Source: an uncultured bacterium
GTDB taxonomy: Bacteria > Cyanobacteriota > Vampirovibrionia > Gastranaerophilales > Gastranaerophilaceae
Direction: 5' to 3'
Assembly: GCA_949286405.1 (NCBI GenBank)
Contig: CASECH010000016.1
Coordinates: 1-8,333 of the forward strand
Length of the DNA stretch: 8,333 nucleotides
Below are positions 1 to 6,387 of this stretch, piece after piece; within the stretch, counting starts at the first letter, position 1, and each line of letters starts with the position of its first letter. A model generated the notes under the pieces. That model had not been told where the DNA came from and made no database searches. It saw nothing but the letters and a program-made list of their open reading frames with translations. The position numbers and the translations under genes are program-made.

Positions 1-806
1 TCAATGGTTTTATTTGCTGAATTAATTTTGTTTAGAATTTCTTTGCATATGTTTGAATTACAACTGTTATTTGGCTTTAAATTCCGAGTAAAGTCTGTAA
101 TATAAAGTTTGATATTCTCATCTGTAATAGATTCTGGGTAGATAATTTCTTTTGTAGTTAATTTTTTGCTTTTAGATTTATTTTGTATATGACAAAACTT
201 ACATGGTCGTGCTTCTTTTGACAAATCTTTTTTAGGTAAAATAACGAAATTATTTGCCATTTTTCCATATTTACAATCTAGTTTATGATATTTATTACTA
301 GAATTATTTAAAATAACAAGTTCGGTATGTTTTGCTTTTTTTAATATTTTTGCAAATTTAGGTTGATTTACAGGTTTTTCATTAACTATGGCAAATCCAG
401 AATTTTTCAGTAAATCTTGGTAGCTTATTCCATTGACTATGATTTCAGCACTCTTACAGTCATAATCATTTTTACTTATATTTTTTAATTTAACTTTTTT
501 ATTCAAAAGAGTGCTTTTTGCAAATTCATCTGCAAAATAACCAATAGTTAAACTATCTTTTCGCGATAATTTTAAAATTTTTTCTAAATTTGAGGTATCA
601 GAATTTACATTAGTTGAAAACGATTTAATGTTAGAAATACAAAATTTCTCACCAACATCATACGATCCGTTATTATTTAAATCGATTTGAAAAACAGTAG
701 GAGTAATAACCTTAATCACTCTTTTTTCAGATGTTCTATGGTTCTCAAAAAATAAGAATGAAGCATGAAATAATAATATTAAAAATATCGCTAAAGTCTT
801 TTTCAT
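1..806 (-). CDS. Exported SNase-like / Cys-His metal-knuckle / probable PLD-like protein (3' end outside window)
   Basis: This is an open frame of 268 codons from the ATG at 806 to the window edge, so the C-terminus is missing. Residues 1-20 are a Lys-Lys start followed by a hydrophobic stretch, a signal peptide or anchor. Residues about 30-142 resemble a staphylococcal nuclease (thermonuclease) fold: the stretch DEFAKSTLLNKKVKL, then an acidic turn, then VNGISYQDLLKNSGFA. The usual catalytic arginines are not evident, so this domain may be inactive. Residues 170-206 carry KYHKLDC and RPCKFC (H174, C178, C202, C205), the metal-binding knuckle often found beside secreted nuclease domains. The last residues, ICKEILNKINSANKTI, look like the opening of a phospholipase D-like domain. 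The ATG overlaps the deacetylase stop by one base (TAATG), with a weak AAGAAG ribosome site, so the two are probably cotranscribed. The frame and the knuckle are seen directly; the nuclease and PLD assignments are by eye. Confidence 0.8.
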   Translation of the reverse strand, partial: MKKTLAIFLILLFHASFLFFENHRTSEKRVIKVITPTVFQIDLNNNGSYDVGEKFCISNIKSFSTNVNSDTSNLEKILKLSRKDSLTIGYFADEFAKSTLLNKKVKLKNISKNDYDCKSAEIIVNGISYQDLLKNSGFAIVNEKPVNQPKFAKILKKAKHTELVILNNSSNKYHKLDCKYGKMANNFVILPKKDLSKEARPCKFCHIQNKSKSKKLTTKEIIYPESITDENIKLYITDFTRNLKPNNSCNSNICKEILNKINSANKTI

Positions 807-1663
807 TAAACTTCTTGAAGAGATTGTTCTTTTTTATAATTTGTAATCTCAAACCCTAATCTTTTGATTTTGTCTTCCAATTCTTTATTTTGTGTTATCA
901 AAAATTCAGTAAAGTGCTGATTTTTTGTATGTTTTGCATAATTACAAGGATGGATTAATGCTTCGGTAAGACAATCTTCATCAAGATTTTTAAGACCGAA
1001 TTCAATAGTTTTATCATCCATCATTCCAGTATATCCAACACCAATTAAGTAGTCATTTGTTTTTATCCCAAGTTCTTGGACAGTTTTTCTGTTACTTATA
1101 GTAAAAGAATTCAATAATGCTATTTTAATTACATTTAATGGATATTTTACATTTACATGCTTTTTTATGCTTGGAACAAAATACATTTCTTCAAATTGAG
1201 TTCTTACATATGGAATATTATATTCTTTTGCAAGTTTAGCTGTTAGTTTGAATAAATTTGGAATAGCATGTGTATGTACATGAGAATCAATATGATCAAC
1301 TTTAGTGTAACTTAATACAGTTTCAATTTGAGTTCTAAATTCATATTCTACTTGCTTTAAAAATTCCTGATTGTATGATTTTAGAATAAGTGTAAGATAT
1401 CCGTTATTAAATTTTCCTCGCTTATTAGTAAGTAAAGGAGCTTTTGTGAGGGAACGTCCTTCAATGATATTTAAATGTACACCTATTCCTAAATTAGGGC
1501 ACTCTGGCAAAATTTCGTTAACTGCTGCATTAAAAGCTTTTCCGTTTGCACAAATACTCGCACTACTTAAAAAACCATTATTATATCCATCAAGGACTGC
1601 TCTATTATGAGCCTTTGACATCCCAAAATCATCTGCGTTTAATATAAATTTCTTTTTACTCAT
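806..1663 (-). CDS. ChbG/YdjC/HpnK-family carbohydrate deacetylase
   Basis: At 285 residues this is a usual length for the YdjC-like family, metal-dependent hydrolases that remove acetyl groups from N-acetylated sugars, including chito-oligosaccharides, hopanoid head groups and lipid-linked hexosamines. The family signature is complete: NADDFG at 9-14 (D11, D12), GVHLN at 61-65 (H63), HIDSHVHTH at 124-132 (metal and catalytic histidines) and EALIHPC at 234-240 (H238). There is no signal peptide, so it should act in the cytoplasm. The ATG at 1663 is preceded by AAGGAA at good spacing, and a promoter lies just upstream. The gene is divergent from a polyprenyl-phosphate sugar transferase and followed by an exported protein. 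That context favours an envelope-glycan substrate, as with NaxD, over chitobiose catabolism, since no sugar transport or phosphotransferase genes are nearby. The substrate is inferred; the family is not in doubt. Confidence 0.93.
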   Translation of the reverse strand: MSKKKFILNADDFGMSKAHNRAVLDGYNNGFLSSASICANGKAFNAAVNEILPECPNLGIGVHLNIIEGRSLTKAPLLTNKRGKFNNGYLTLILKSYNQEFLKQVEYEFRTQIETVLSYTKVDHIDSHVHTHAIPNLFKLTAKLAKEYNIPYVRTQFEEMYFVPSIKKHVNVKYPLNVIKIALLNSFTISNRKTVQELGIKTNDYLIGVGYTGMMDDKTIEFGLKNLDEDCLTEALIHPCNYAKHTKNQHFTEFLITQNKELEDKIKRLGFEITNYKKEQSLQEV

Positions 1664-1694
1664 TGAAAAATTTCCTTGCTTAATTTTTATGGAT

Positions 1695-1724
1695 ATTATA
1701 ATATAAATTTAAGCTTTTTGGCAA
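1695..1724 (-). promoter_or_regulatory. Sigma-70-type promoter for the deacetylase unit
   Basis: On the minus strand, TTGCCA (1724-1719) and a perfect TATAAT (1700-1695) are separated by 18 bases. Transcription would start near 1688, leaving a leader of about 25 nt that contains the AAGGAA ribosome site of the deacetylase. The location in the gap between divergent genes supports it. A plus-strand TATAAT at 1697-1702 overlaps the same bases. Confidence 0.6.
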
Positions 1725-1753
1725 TATTTATAATGTTAGTGAGAAGAGAATTT

Positions 1754-2707
1754 ATGGATAAACCAACTTTGGCAATAGTTATTCCTTGTTATAATGAGGA
1801 ATTATGTATAAGAAAGACTGTTGAAAAGTTATTTCTTGTAATTAATGATTTGATTTGCAAAAATATGATTTCAGAAAGTAGCTATCTATATTTGGTAGAT
1901 GATGGGTCGAAAGATTCTACATGGGAAATTATAGAAGAGTTACATAAAAATAATGCTAAAGTCAAAGCGTTGAAATTTGTTCGTAATTTCGGGAATCAAA
2001 AAGCTTTATTGGCAGGTCTGGAAGGTGTTCGCAGTATCGGTTGTGATTGTGCTGTATCTATCGATGCTGACTTGCAACAAGATGAATGGGCTATAGAAAA
2101 GTTTATCCAAGAATTTAATAATGGTGCAGATATAGTTTCAGGAATTCGTAATGATAGAAAGACAGATTCTTTCTTTAAAAAATTTACAGCTCTTTGTTTT
2201 TATAAAACGATGAATATTTTGGGTGCAAAAATTCCTCAAAATCATTCTGATTATCGTTTAGTAAGCAAAAAAGCTCTTGATATATTGGAACTTTACACGG
2301 AAAAATATCTATTTTTAAGAGGCTTTTTTAACGAAGTTGGCTTGAAAACAGCTTACGTAAAATTTGATGTTAAGCCAAGAATGGCAGGAGTTTCTAAATT
2401 TAATTTTGTTTCCTTAATGGGGCTTGCTCTTAATGGTATAACTTCTTATAGTGTCGTTCCTCTTAGGTTTGTAACTGTTTTAGGCTTTTTTATGGCGCTA
2501 TTTGGATTTTTAGTAGGTGTTGAAACTGTTATCGAAAAAATATTTTGGCATAACTCTCCTAATGGTTGGGCAACAACAATAATTTTGTTGTGCGTCTTTG
2601 GAGGAATTCAGCTATTTTGTCTTGGAATTATTGGCGAATATGTAGGACAAGTATTTAGAGAGGTAAAATCAAGACCTAGATATATTAAAGATACAGAACT
2701 AAAATAA
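1754..2707 (+). CDS. GT2 polyprenyl-phosphate glycosyltransferase (GtrB/ArnC/FlmF2/DPM1-like)
   Basis: This 317-residue enzyme of the dolichol-phosphate-mannose synthase type should move a sugar from a nucleotide donor onto undecaprenyl phosphate at the inner face of the membrane. Seen in order: the GT-A start AIVIPCYNEE (7-16), VDDGSKDST (48-56), NFGNQKALLAG (78-88), the metal-binding DADLQQD (104-110), NHSDYRLVSK (163-172), an RMAGVSKFNF membrane-interface motif (209-218), two hydrophobic segments at about 236-260 and 273-296, and the closing GEYVGQVFREVKSRPRY, typical of GtrB-like proteins. I chose ATG 1754 because the homologous fold begins there and GAGAAGAG precedes it. The frame stays open upstream to a TTG at 1676, but that would add 26 residues that resemble no part of the family and would overlap the promoter region. 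The sugar cannot be read from sequence. The deacetylase neighbour suggests an N-acetylhexosamine. Confidence 0.92.
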   Translation: MDKPTLAIVIPCYNEELCIRKTVEKLFLVINDLICKNMISESSYLYLVDDGSKDSTWEIIEELHKNNAKVKALKFVRNFGNQKALLAGLEGVRSIGCDCAVSIDADLQQDEWAIEKFIQEFNNGADIVSGIRNDRKTDSFFKKFTALCFYKTMNILGAKIPQNHSDYRLVSKKALDILELYTEKYLFLRGFFNEVGLKTAYVKFDVKPRMAGVSKFNFVSLMGLALNGITSYSVVPLRFVTVLGFFMALFGFLVGVETVIEKIFWHNSPNGWATTIILLCVFGGIQLFCLGIIGEYVGQVFREVKSRPRYIKDTELK

Positions 2708-2730
2708 AAGCAATAAGTTAAATTATAAAT

Positions 2731-2743
2731 AAAAAACCGTGCC
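2731..2743 (-). terminator. Likely SRP RNA terminator (closing helix plus U-run)
   Basis: The 3' strand of the closing helix (GGCACGGT) is followed directly by six T on the minus strand (2736-2731), then ATTTAT. No local hairpin is evident, so termination would depend on pairing with the 5' end of the same RNA or on the U-run alone. The site also lies 24 bases past the stop of the convergent glycosyltransferase, for which no separate plus-strand terminator is visible. Confidence 0.4.
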
Positions 2744-2992
2744 ACTGTCTATCGAATTTGTTGGACTTAATCTTTAAATATATTATCTCTTTTTAAAAAT
2801 ATAATACCCGCAAGTATTGTCTTAGTGCTGCTATGTTTCCATCCTGACACGGTTCGACAGCTTACGCCACCATATCCTTAAATGTCAACAACAATATATT
2901 TATTAACCAAATCCGCCAAATCCTCACAACAGGCTCTGCACCCCGCATAAACTTCGGGTCGAGGGATTGCAATTCCCCGTGGAGCACGGCTT
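2731..2992 (-). ncRNA. ffs: Signal recognition particle RNA (long bacterial type)
   Basis: Read on the minus strand, 2850-2821 holds the conserved apical domain that binds Ffh: GTGTCAGG, an ATG-GAAA-CAT capped stem, then AGCAGCAC. GCCGTGC (2990-2984) pairs with GCACGGT (2742-2736), closing the molecule end to end. AAATATATT (2901-2893) pairs with AATATATTT (2784-2776), and flanking segments extend this into a long helix 5. The 5' part can form two adjacent small hairpins (GGGA/TCCC and CCCG/CGGG) where an Alu domain would lie, though I cannot align it base by base to a known Alu domain. The ends are estimates: the start from a promoter at 2999-3026, the end from a T-run at 2736-2731 right after the closing helix. 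The length of about 260 nt matches the long, Bacillus-like class rather than the short 4.5S class. This RNA targets nascent membrane and secreted proteins to the Sec machinery. Confidence 0.92.
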
Positions 2993-2998
2993 AAATTT

Positions 2999-3026
2999 AT
3001 TCTAACACAAAACTTTTTTTAGTCTA
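2999..3026 (-). promoter_or_regulatory. Promoter of the SRP RNA
   Basis: On the minus strand, TAGACT (3026-3021) and TAGAAT (3004-2999) stand 16 bases apart. This predicts a start at about 2992, two bases before the GCCGTGC that closes the SRP RNA. The agreement between predicted start and RNA end is the main support. The -35 matches consensus at four of six positions. Confidence 0.55.
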
Positions 3027-3119
3027 GTTGTTTTTTTATCATACTTTCAAATAGCTAGTAAGGTAATATATTTTAACTTAATTGATATTACTCTTTTATT
3101 GAAAGGAGGAATATTTTAT

Positions 3120-3512
3120 ATGGAAAAATTAGATTTATACAGATGTGAAATTTGTGGGAATTTAGTTGAAGTTATTATTCCAGGTGGTGGTGAATTGGTT
3201 TGTTGTGGCGAGCCTATGCATCATATTGAAGGTAAAAATAAAGAAGAAATGTCAATGGAAAAACATTTACCTGTCTTTGTGAAAGATGATGATAATAAAT
3301 CTATAGTAAGGGTTGGTAAAGAGCTTCATCCTATGGATGAAGGACATTATATTATGTTCATTGAAACAATTTCAGAGGATAAAAAAGATGCTCATTTACA
3401 CTACTTGCTGCCTGGTGATAAACCTGAAATGATTTTAGAAGAACAATTTGGAAAGGTTCTAGCTAGAGAATTTTGTAATTTACATGGTCTATGGGAGGGA
3501 GAAAGTGATTAA
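3120..3512 (+). CDS. dfx: Desulfoferrodoxin (two-iron superoxide reductase)
   Basis: This 130-residue protein reduces superoxide to peroxide without releasing oxygen, using electrons from rubredoxin-like donors, and protects anaerobes from air. The N-terminal desulforedoxin domain has the Fe(Cys)4 ligands C9, C12, C28 and C29 (CEIC...CC). The C-terminal domain keeps all ligands of the catalytic Fe(His)4Cys site: H49 in MEKHLP, H70, H76, C119 and H122 in CNLHG. It also keeps the functional E47-K48 pair. The start is ATG 3120, seven bases or so after a strong AAAGGAGG (3102-3109). An upstream in-frame TTG at 3099 would put the ribosome site inside the gene and is rejected. The stop lies inside the ferritin start region, so the two are translationally coupled. 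I see no convincing promoter in 3030-3100; one must lie there or upstream. Confidence 0.97.
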   Translation: MEKLDLYRCEICGNLVEVIIPGGGELVCCGEPMHHIEGKNKEEMSMEKHLPVFVKDDDNKSIVRVGKELHPMDEGHYIMFIETISEDKKDAHLHYLLPGDKPEMILEEQFGKVLAREFCNLHGLWEGESD

Positions 3513-4017
3513 TAAGAAAGTCGAGAATGTACTAAATGCTCAAATTAACAAAGAATTTTATTCAGCTTATTTATATCTTGCTATGTCTGCTTTTTTTGAC
3601 AAAATTGGTCTGTATGGTTTTGCACATTGGACCAAAGTCCAAGCTCGGGAAGAAATAGAACATGGTATGATTATATTCGATTATATTATTGATAGAAATG
3701 GCACTGTTGATTTACAACAAATTAGCGTCCCAGAAAAAAACTTTGAAAATCCACTACAAGTATTTAATAAAATTTATGAACACGAAAAATCTGTTACAGA
3801 AAGTATTGAATGTGTTGCATCAATGTCTGAAGAAGAATGTGATTTAGCTACACGAAATTTCATAAACTGGTATATTGCAGAACAAGTAGAAGAAGAATCA
3901 AATGTGATGGAGGTAATTGCTAAACTTAAAATGTTTCAGGATGATAAAGCCGCTTTATACTTGTTTGACAAAGAATTAATGCAACGAGAATATAAATCTC
4001 ATTCTTATAACAAATAA
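3505..4017 (+). CDS. ftn: Non-haem bacterial ferritin
   Basis: A 170-residue ferritin of the FtnA type, forming a 24-subunit iron-storage shell that oxidises ferrous iron and mineralises it. The ferroxidase residues fall at the same numbers as in E. coli FtnA: E17, Y24, E50, H53, E94, Q127 and E130. There is no haem-ligand methionine context of the bacterioferritin kind. I place the start at GTG 3505, six bases after GGGAGG, giving MINKKVENVLNAQINKEFYS, which matches the family's usual N-terminus. The in-frame ATG at 3484 would add seven residues and bury the ribosome site. The gene overlaps the last eight bases of desulfoferrodoxin. Pairing superoxide reduction with iron sequestration fits one stress response, since peroxide made by the reductase is consumed or made harmless when ferrous iron is removed. 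A terminator follows at once. Confidence 0.97.
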   Translation: MINKKVENVLNAQINKEFYSAYLYLAMSAFFDKIGLYGFAHWTKVQAREEIEHGMIIFDYIIDRNGTVDLQQISVPEKNFENPLQVFNKIYEHEKSVTESIECVASMSEEECDLATRNFINWYIAEQVEEESNVMEVIAKLKMFQDDKAALYLFDKELMQREYKSHSYNK

Positions 4018-4028
4018 ATTAATTAATT

Positions 4029-4060
4029 AAAAAAGGGGATAGCATAATATCCTCTTTTTT
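4029..4060 (+). terminator. Intrinsic terminator after ferritin
   Basis: An A-run and GGGGATA (4035-4041) pair with TATCCTC (4048-4054) and the following six T, across a six-base loop GCATAA. With the A/T flanks the stem reaches 13 pairs with one G-U. It ends the dfx-ftn unit 11 bases past the ferritin stop. The opposite strand also ends in T's, but no minus-strand gene approaches it. Confidence 0.88.
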
Positions 4061-4080
4061 ATTGCGAATTTGTAAACAAT

Positions 4081-4109
4081 TTGTCTGAATTATTAAAATA
4101 GCTTATGAT
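4081..4109 (+). promoter_or_regulatory. Sigma-70-type promoter of the kinase operon (leaderless start)
   Basis: TTGTCT (4081-4086) and TATGAT (4104-4109) are 17 bases apart, the ideal spacing. A start six or seven bases downstream would fall on or next to the ATG at 4116, and no Shine-Dalgarno sequence exists before that ATG. Both facts point to a leaderless mRNA. Confidence 0.6.
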
Positions 4110-4115
4110 TGTAGT

Positions 4116-5708
4116 ATGAATAACGGTAAAATTGTAGTAGTTGATGATGAAAAGATGGTAACTTCTGCTTTTAAAACGCTTTTTAAAGTAGAGGGATATA
4201 ATGATGTACATCTTTTTAATACCCCAAAAGATGCTTTAGAGTTTTTAAAAGCAAATACTCCGGATCTAATTATTTCTGATTTTTTGATGCCTGAAATGAA
4301 TGGACTTGAATTTTTGACAGAGGCCAAAAAACTTTATCCAGAAGTAAGCATGATATTGCTTACCGGCTATGCAGATAAAGAGAATGCGATAAAAGCTATT
4401 AATGAAATAGGTTTATACAAATATATTGAAAAACCTTGGGATAATGATGACCTTTTAATGAATATAAGAAATGGTATTGAAAGAAGTCATTTACTAGAAA
4501 ATTTAAGAGAAAAAATCGCGGAATTAGAGCTTGCCAAAAGGCAACTTGAAGATTATTCTACTAATTTAGAAAAAATAGTTGCTGAACGTACTGCGGATTT
4601 AGTCCAGGCAAATAGTAAGTTGAGTGGTATAATTAATAATTGTGCTGATGGAATTATAATTGTAGACTCAAAGGGAAATATTGAACAAGTAAATCCTGCT
4701 TGTGAAAATATGGTTGGATTATCTGAAAACTCTTTATGTAAGAAAAAATTCCAAGAAATAGCTTATTCAAATTCTCCAGAACAAAATTCTTCAAAAGATA
4801 ATAAAAATGGAAATATCTTTGGGCTTGGCAGTGATTGTTCTGAAATTTTGTTAAGAGATTATTATATTGTGAATAATCTTAGTGGAAAAAATATTCCTGT
4901 GGAGATTAGTTTTGCTGTTATTTCAAATTTAGATGAAAGTCTTCCTAAAAAGTTTGTTGGAGTCATAAGAGATGTCAGTGTTCAAAAAGAAACAGAACGA
5001 TTAAGGGATGATTTTATAGCTACATTGACTCACGATATGAGGACTCCATTACTTGCTGCTATTCAGACCTTGAAATTCTTCTTAGAAGGTGCAATAGGAG
5101 AATTGGATGAAAAACAAAAAGTTCTATTATCGACTATGCTTCAAAGTAATGAAGATTTGCTTGGTTTGGTGAATGCTCTATTAGAGGTGTACCGTTTTGA
5201 AAGCGGAAAGTTAACTTTATGTAAGACTGTATTTAATATTAAGGATTTGGTTAATCAATGTATTGAAGAATTAAAATCACTGATTAATAATAAAAATTTA
5301 AAGATAAATATAGTTTTTGATATGCCTGAAAAAACTGAAATTAAAGCAGATAGAGCAGAATTAAAAAGGGTTATTACAAATCTTTGCGGTAATGCTGTAA
5401 ATTATACTAATAAGGGTGGAGAAATTACTGTATTTACAAAATCTCAAAGTGGTGATTTGATTTTTTCAGTTGCAGATAATGGTAATGGTATTCCTGAGGA
5501 AGATATTCCAAATCTATTTACACGTTTTTCTCAAGGTACAAGTAGAAAAAGATCAACTGGTACAGGACTAGGGTTATATTTATCCAGACAGATTATAGAA
5601 GCACATAATGGAAAGATTTGGGTTGAAAGCAAGGTTAATAAAGGTAGCGAATTTTCATTTTTACTAACAGATGTTGTAGAGTTAGACAATAAAAAAGTTA
5701 AAGGATAG
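4116..5708 (+). CDS. Soluble hybrid sensor histidine kinase (REC-PAS-HisKA-HATPase)
   Basis: This 530-residue protein has no membrane segment, so it senses a cytoplasmic cue or an upstream phosphate donor. Residues 1-120 are a receiver domain: D10-D11, phospho-acceptor D55 in ISDFLMP, T83 and K106 in EKPW. Residues 121-168 form a charged signalling helix with the pattern LEKIVAERTADL. Residues 170-290 look like a PAS domain (GIINNCADGIIIVD at the start, FVGVIRDVS at the end). The dimerisation/phosphotransfer helix has THDMRTPL with H306. The ATP-binding domain has N422 and N426, DNGNGIP (454-460), FTRFSQG and TGTGLGL (481-487). All catalytic boxes look intact. The start at 4116 is fixed by the receiver domain beginning at residue 5 and by the absence of other start codons back to an in-frame stop. 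The next gene, a response regulator, begins seven bases after the stop. Confidence 0.93.
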   Translation: MNNGKIVVVDDEKMVTSAFKTLFKVEGYNDVHLFNTPKDALEFLKANTPDLIISDFLMPEMNGLEFLTEAKKLYPEVSMILLTGYADKENAIKAINEIGLYKYIEKPWDNDDLLMNIRNGIERSHLLENLREKIAELELAKRQLEDYSTNLEKIVAERTADLVQANSKLSGIINNCADGIIIVDSKGNIEQVNPACENMVGLSENSLCKKKFQEIAYSNSPEQNSSKDNKNGNIFGLGSDCSEILLRDYYIVNNLSGKNIPVEISFAVISNLDESLPKKFVGVIRDVSVQKETERLRDDFIATLTHDMRTPLLAAIQTLKFFLEGAIGELDEKQKVLLSTMLQSNEDLLGLVNALLEVYRFESGKLTLCKTVFNIKDLVNQCIEELKSLINNKNLKINIVFDMPEKTEIKADRAELKRVITNLCGNAVNYTNKGGEITVFTKSQSGDLIFSVADNGNGIPEEDIPNLFTRFSQGTSRKRSTGTGLGLYLSRQIIEAHNGKIWVESKVNKGSEFSFLLTDVVELDNKKVKG

Positions 5709-5715
5709 GTTACAA

Positions 5716-6387
5716 ATGGATAAAGTCAGAGTATTAATAGTAGAAGATCATGATATGGCTAGGATGGGTTTATCTGTTATATTAGGTAGCAATCCTCGCA
5801 TTGAAATTGCTGATATGTGTGCAGATGGTCAAATTGGTGTAGATAGAGCTCTTGAACTTTTACCTGACGTTGTTATTATGGATATTGGTCTTCCAACAAT
5901 AGATGGTATTGAAGCAACTAAAAAGATAAAAGCTTCAAATCCTAAAATAAAAGTCCTGATGTACACTTCAAGAGAAGGAGATGATGACATATTTGATTCT
6001 TTCCAAGCAGGTGCTGATGGATATATTACAAAAGGAGCTACATCTGAGCAAACAGTATCAGCAGTAATTGCGGTAAGTGAGGGTGCAGGCTGGTTAGATC
6101 CTGCTATTGCAAAAGTCGTTTTAACAAATATTAGACGTGGAAATGATATTCCTGAAAAACGTGGCGAAATTAATTATAAATTAGGTAAAAACTTATATGG
6201 ACTTACAGAAAGAGAAATGGAAGTTTTAGCTTTGATAGTGGATGGATTAACGAATCCTCAAATTGCTGAAAAGTTGGTTATTACTATCTCAACTACCAAA
6301 ACTCACGTTCATAGTATTTTGCAAAAGTTATATGTAGGTACACGTGCTAAGGCAATAGCTATGGCGATGAAGGAAGGTCTTGTATAG
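5716..6387 (+). CDS. NarL/FixJ-family response regulator
   Basis: This 223-residue DNA-binding regulator is probably the output of the preceding kinase. The receiver domain (1-120) has D11, phospho-acceptor D56 in VIMDIGLP, T84 and K106 in ITKG. A LuxR-type helix-turn-helix fills residues 160-223, with LTEREMEVLALIVDGLTNPQIAEKL split over its first two helices and the recognition helix near TISTTKTHVHSIL. The ribosome site AAAGGA lies in the last codons of the kinase. The stop is followed without a gap by the ATG of the next gene, so all three genes form one transcript. NarL-type regulators usually pair with HisKA_3 kinases, whereas the adjacent kinase is of the HisKA type. Targets are unknown. 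No inverted repeat typical of a binding site is obvious near the operon promoter. Confidence 0.95.
   Translation: MDKVRVLIVEDHDMARMGLSVILGSNPRIEIADMCADGQIGVDRALELLPDVVIMDIGLPTIDGIEATKKIKASNPKIKVLMYTSREGDDDIFDSFQAGADGYITKGATSEQTVSAVIAVSEGAGWLDPAIAKVVLTNIRRGNDIPEKRGEINYKLGKNLYGLTEREMEVLALIVDGLTNPQIAEKLVITISTTKTHVHSILQKLYVGTRAKAIAMAMKEGLV

Noticed and set aside
1371..1610. Plus-strand open frame of 79 codons
   Set aside because: It lies wholly inside the deacetylase gene on the other strand, whose motifs are complete. It has no ribosome site and no recognisable domain.
1676..1702. Plus-strand promoter TTGCTT-15-TATAAT for the glycosyltransferase
   Set aside because: The -10 is perfect but it is shared with the better-spaced minus-strand promoter. 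The -35 is weak and the 15-base spacing is short, so it was not listed as a feature.
1676..1753. Upstream TTG extension of the glycosyltransferase (26 extra residues with a hydrophobic stretch)
   Set aside because: Family members begin at the AIVIPCYNEE strand a few residues after ATG 1754. The extension overlaps the divergent promoter and has no ribosome site.
2737..2990. Long-range inverted repeat taken as mobile-element ends
   Set aside because: The matching ends GCCGTGC and GCACGGT are the closing helix of the SRP RNA. No transposase or target duplication is present.
3030..3101. Promoter or PerR/Fur-type operator before desulfoferrodoxin
   Set aside because: TAATAT at 3064-3069 and TTGATA at 3082-3087 exist, but no -35/-10 pair at usual spacing and no clear palindrome could be found.
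4103..4327. Minus-strand open frame of 74 codons
   Set aside because: It is the shadow of the kinase receiver domain, with no start signal and no family resemblance.
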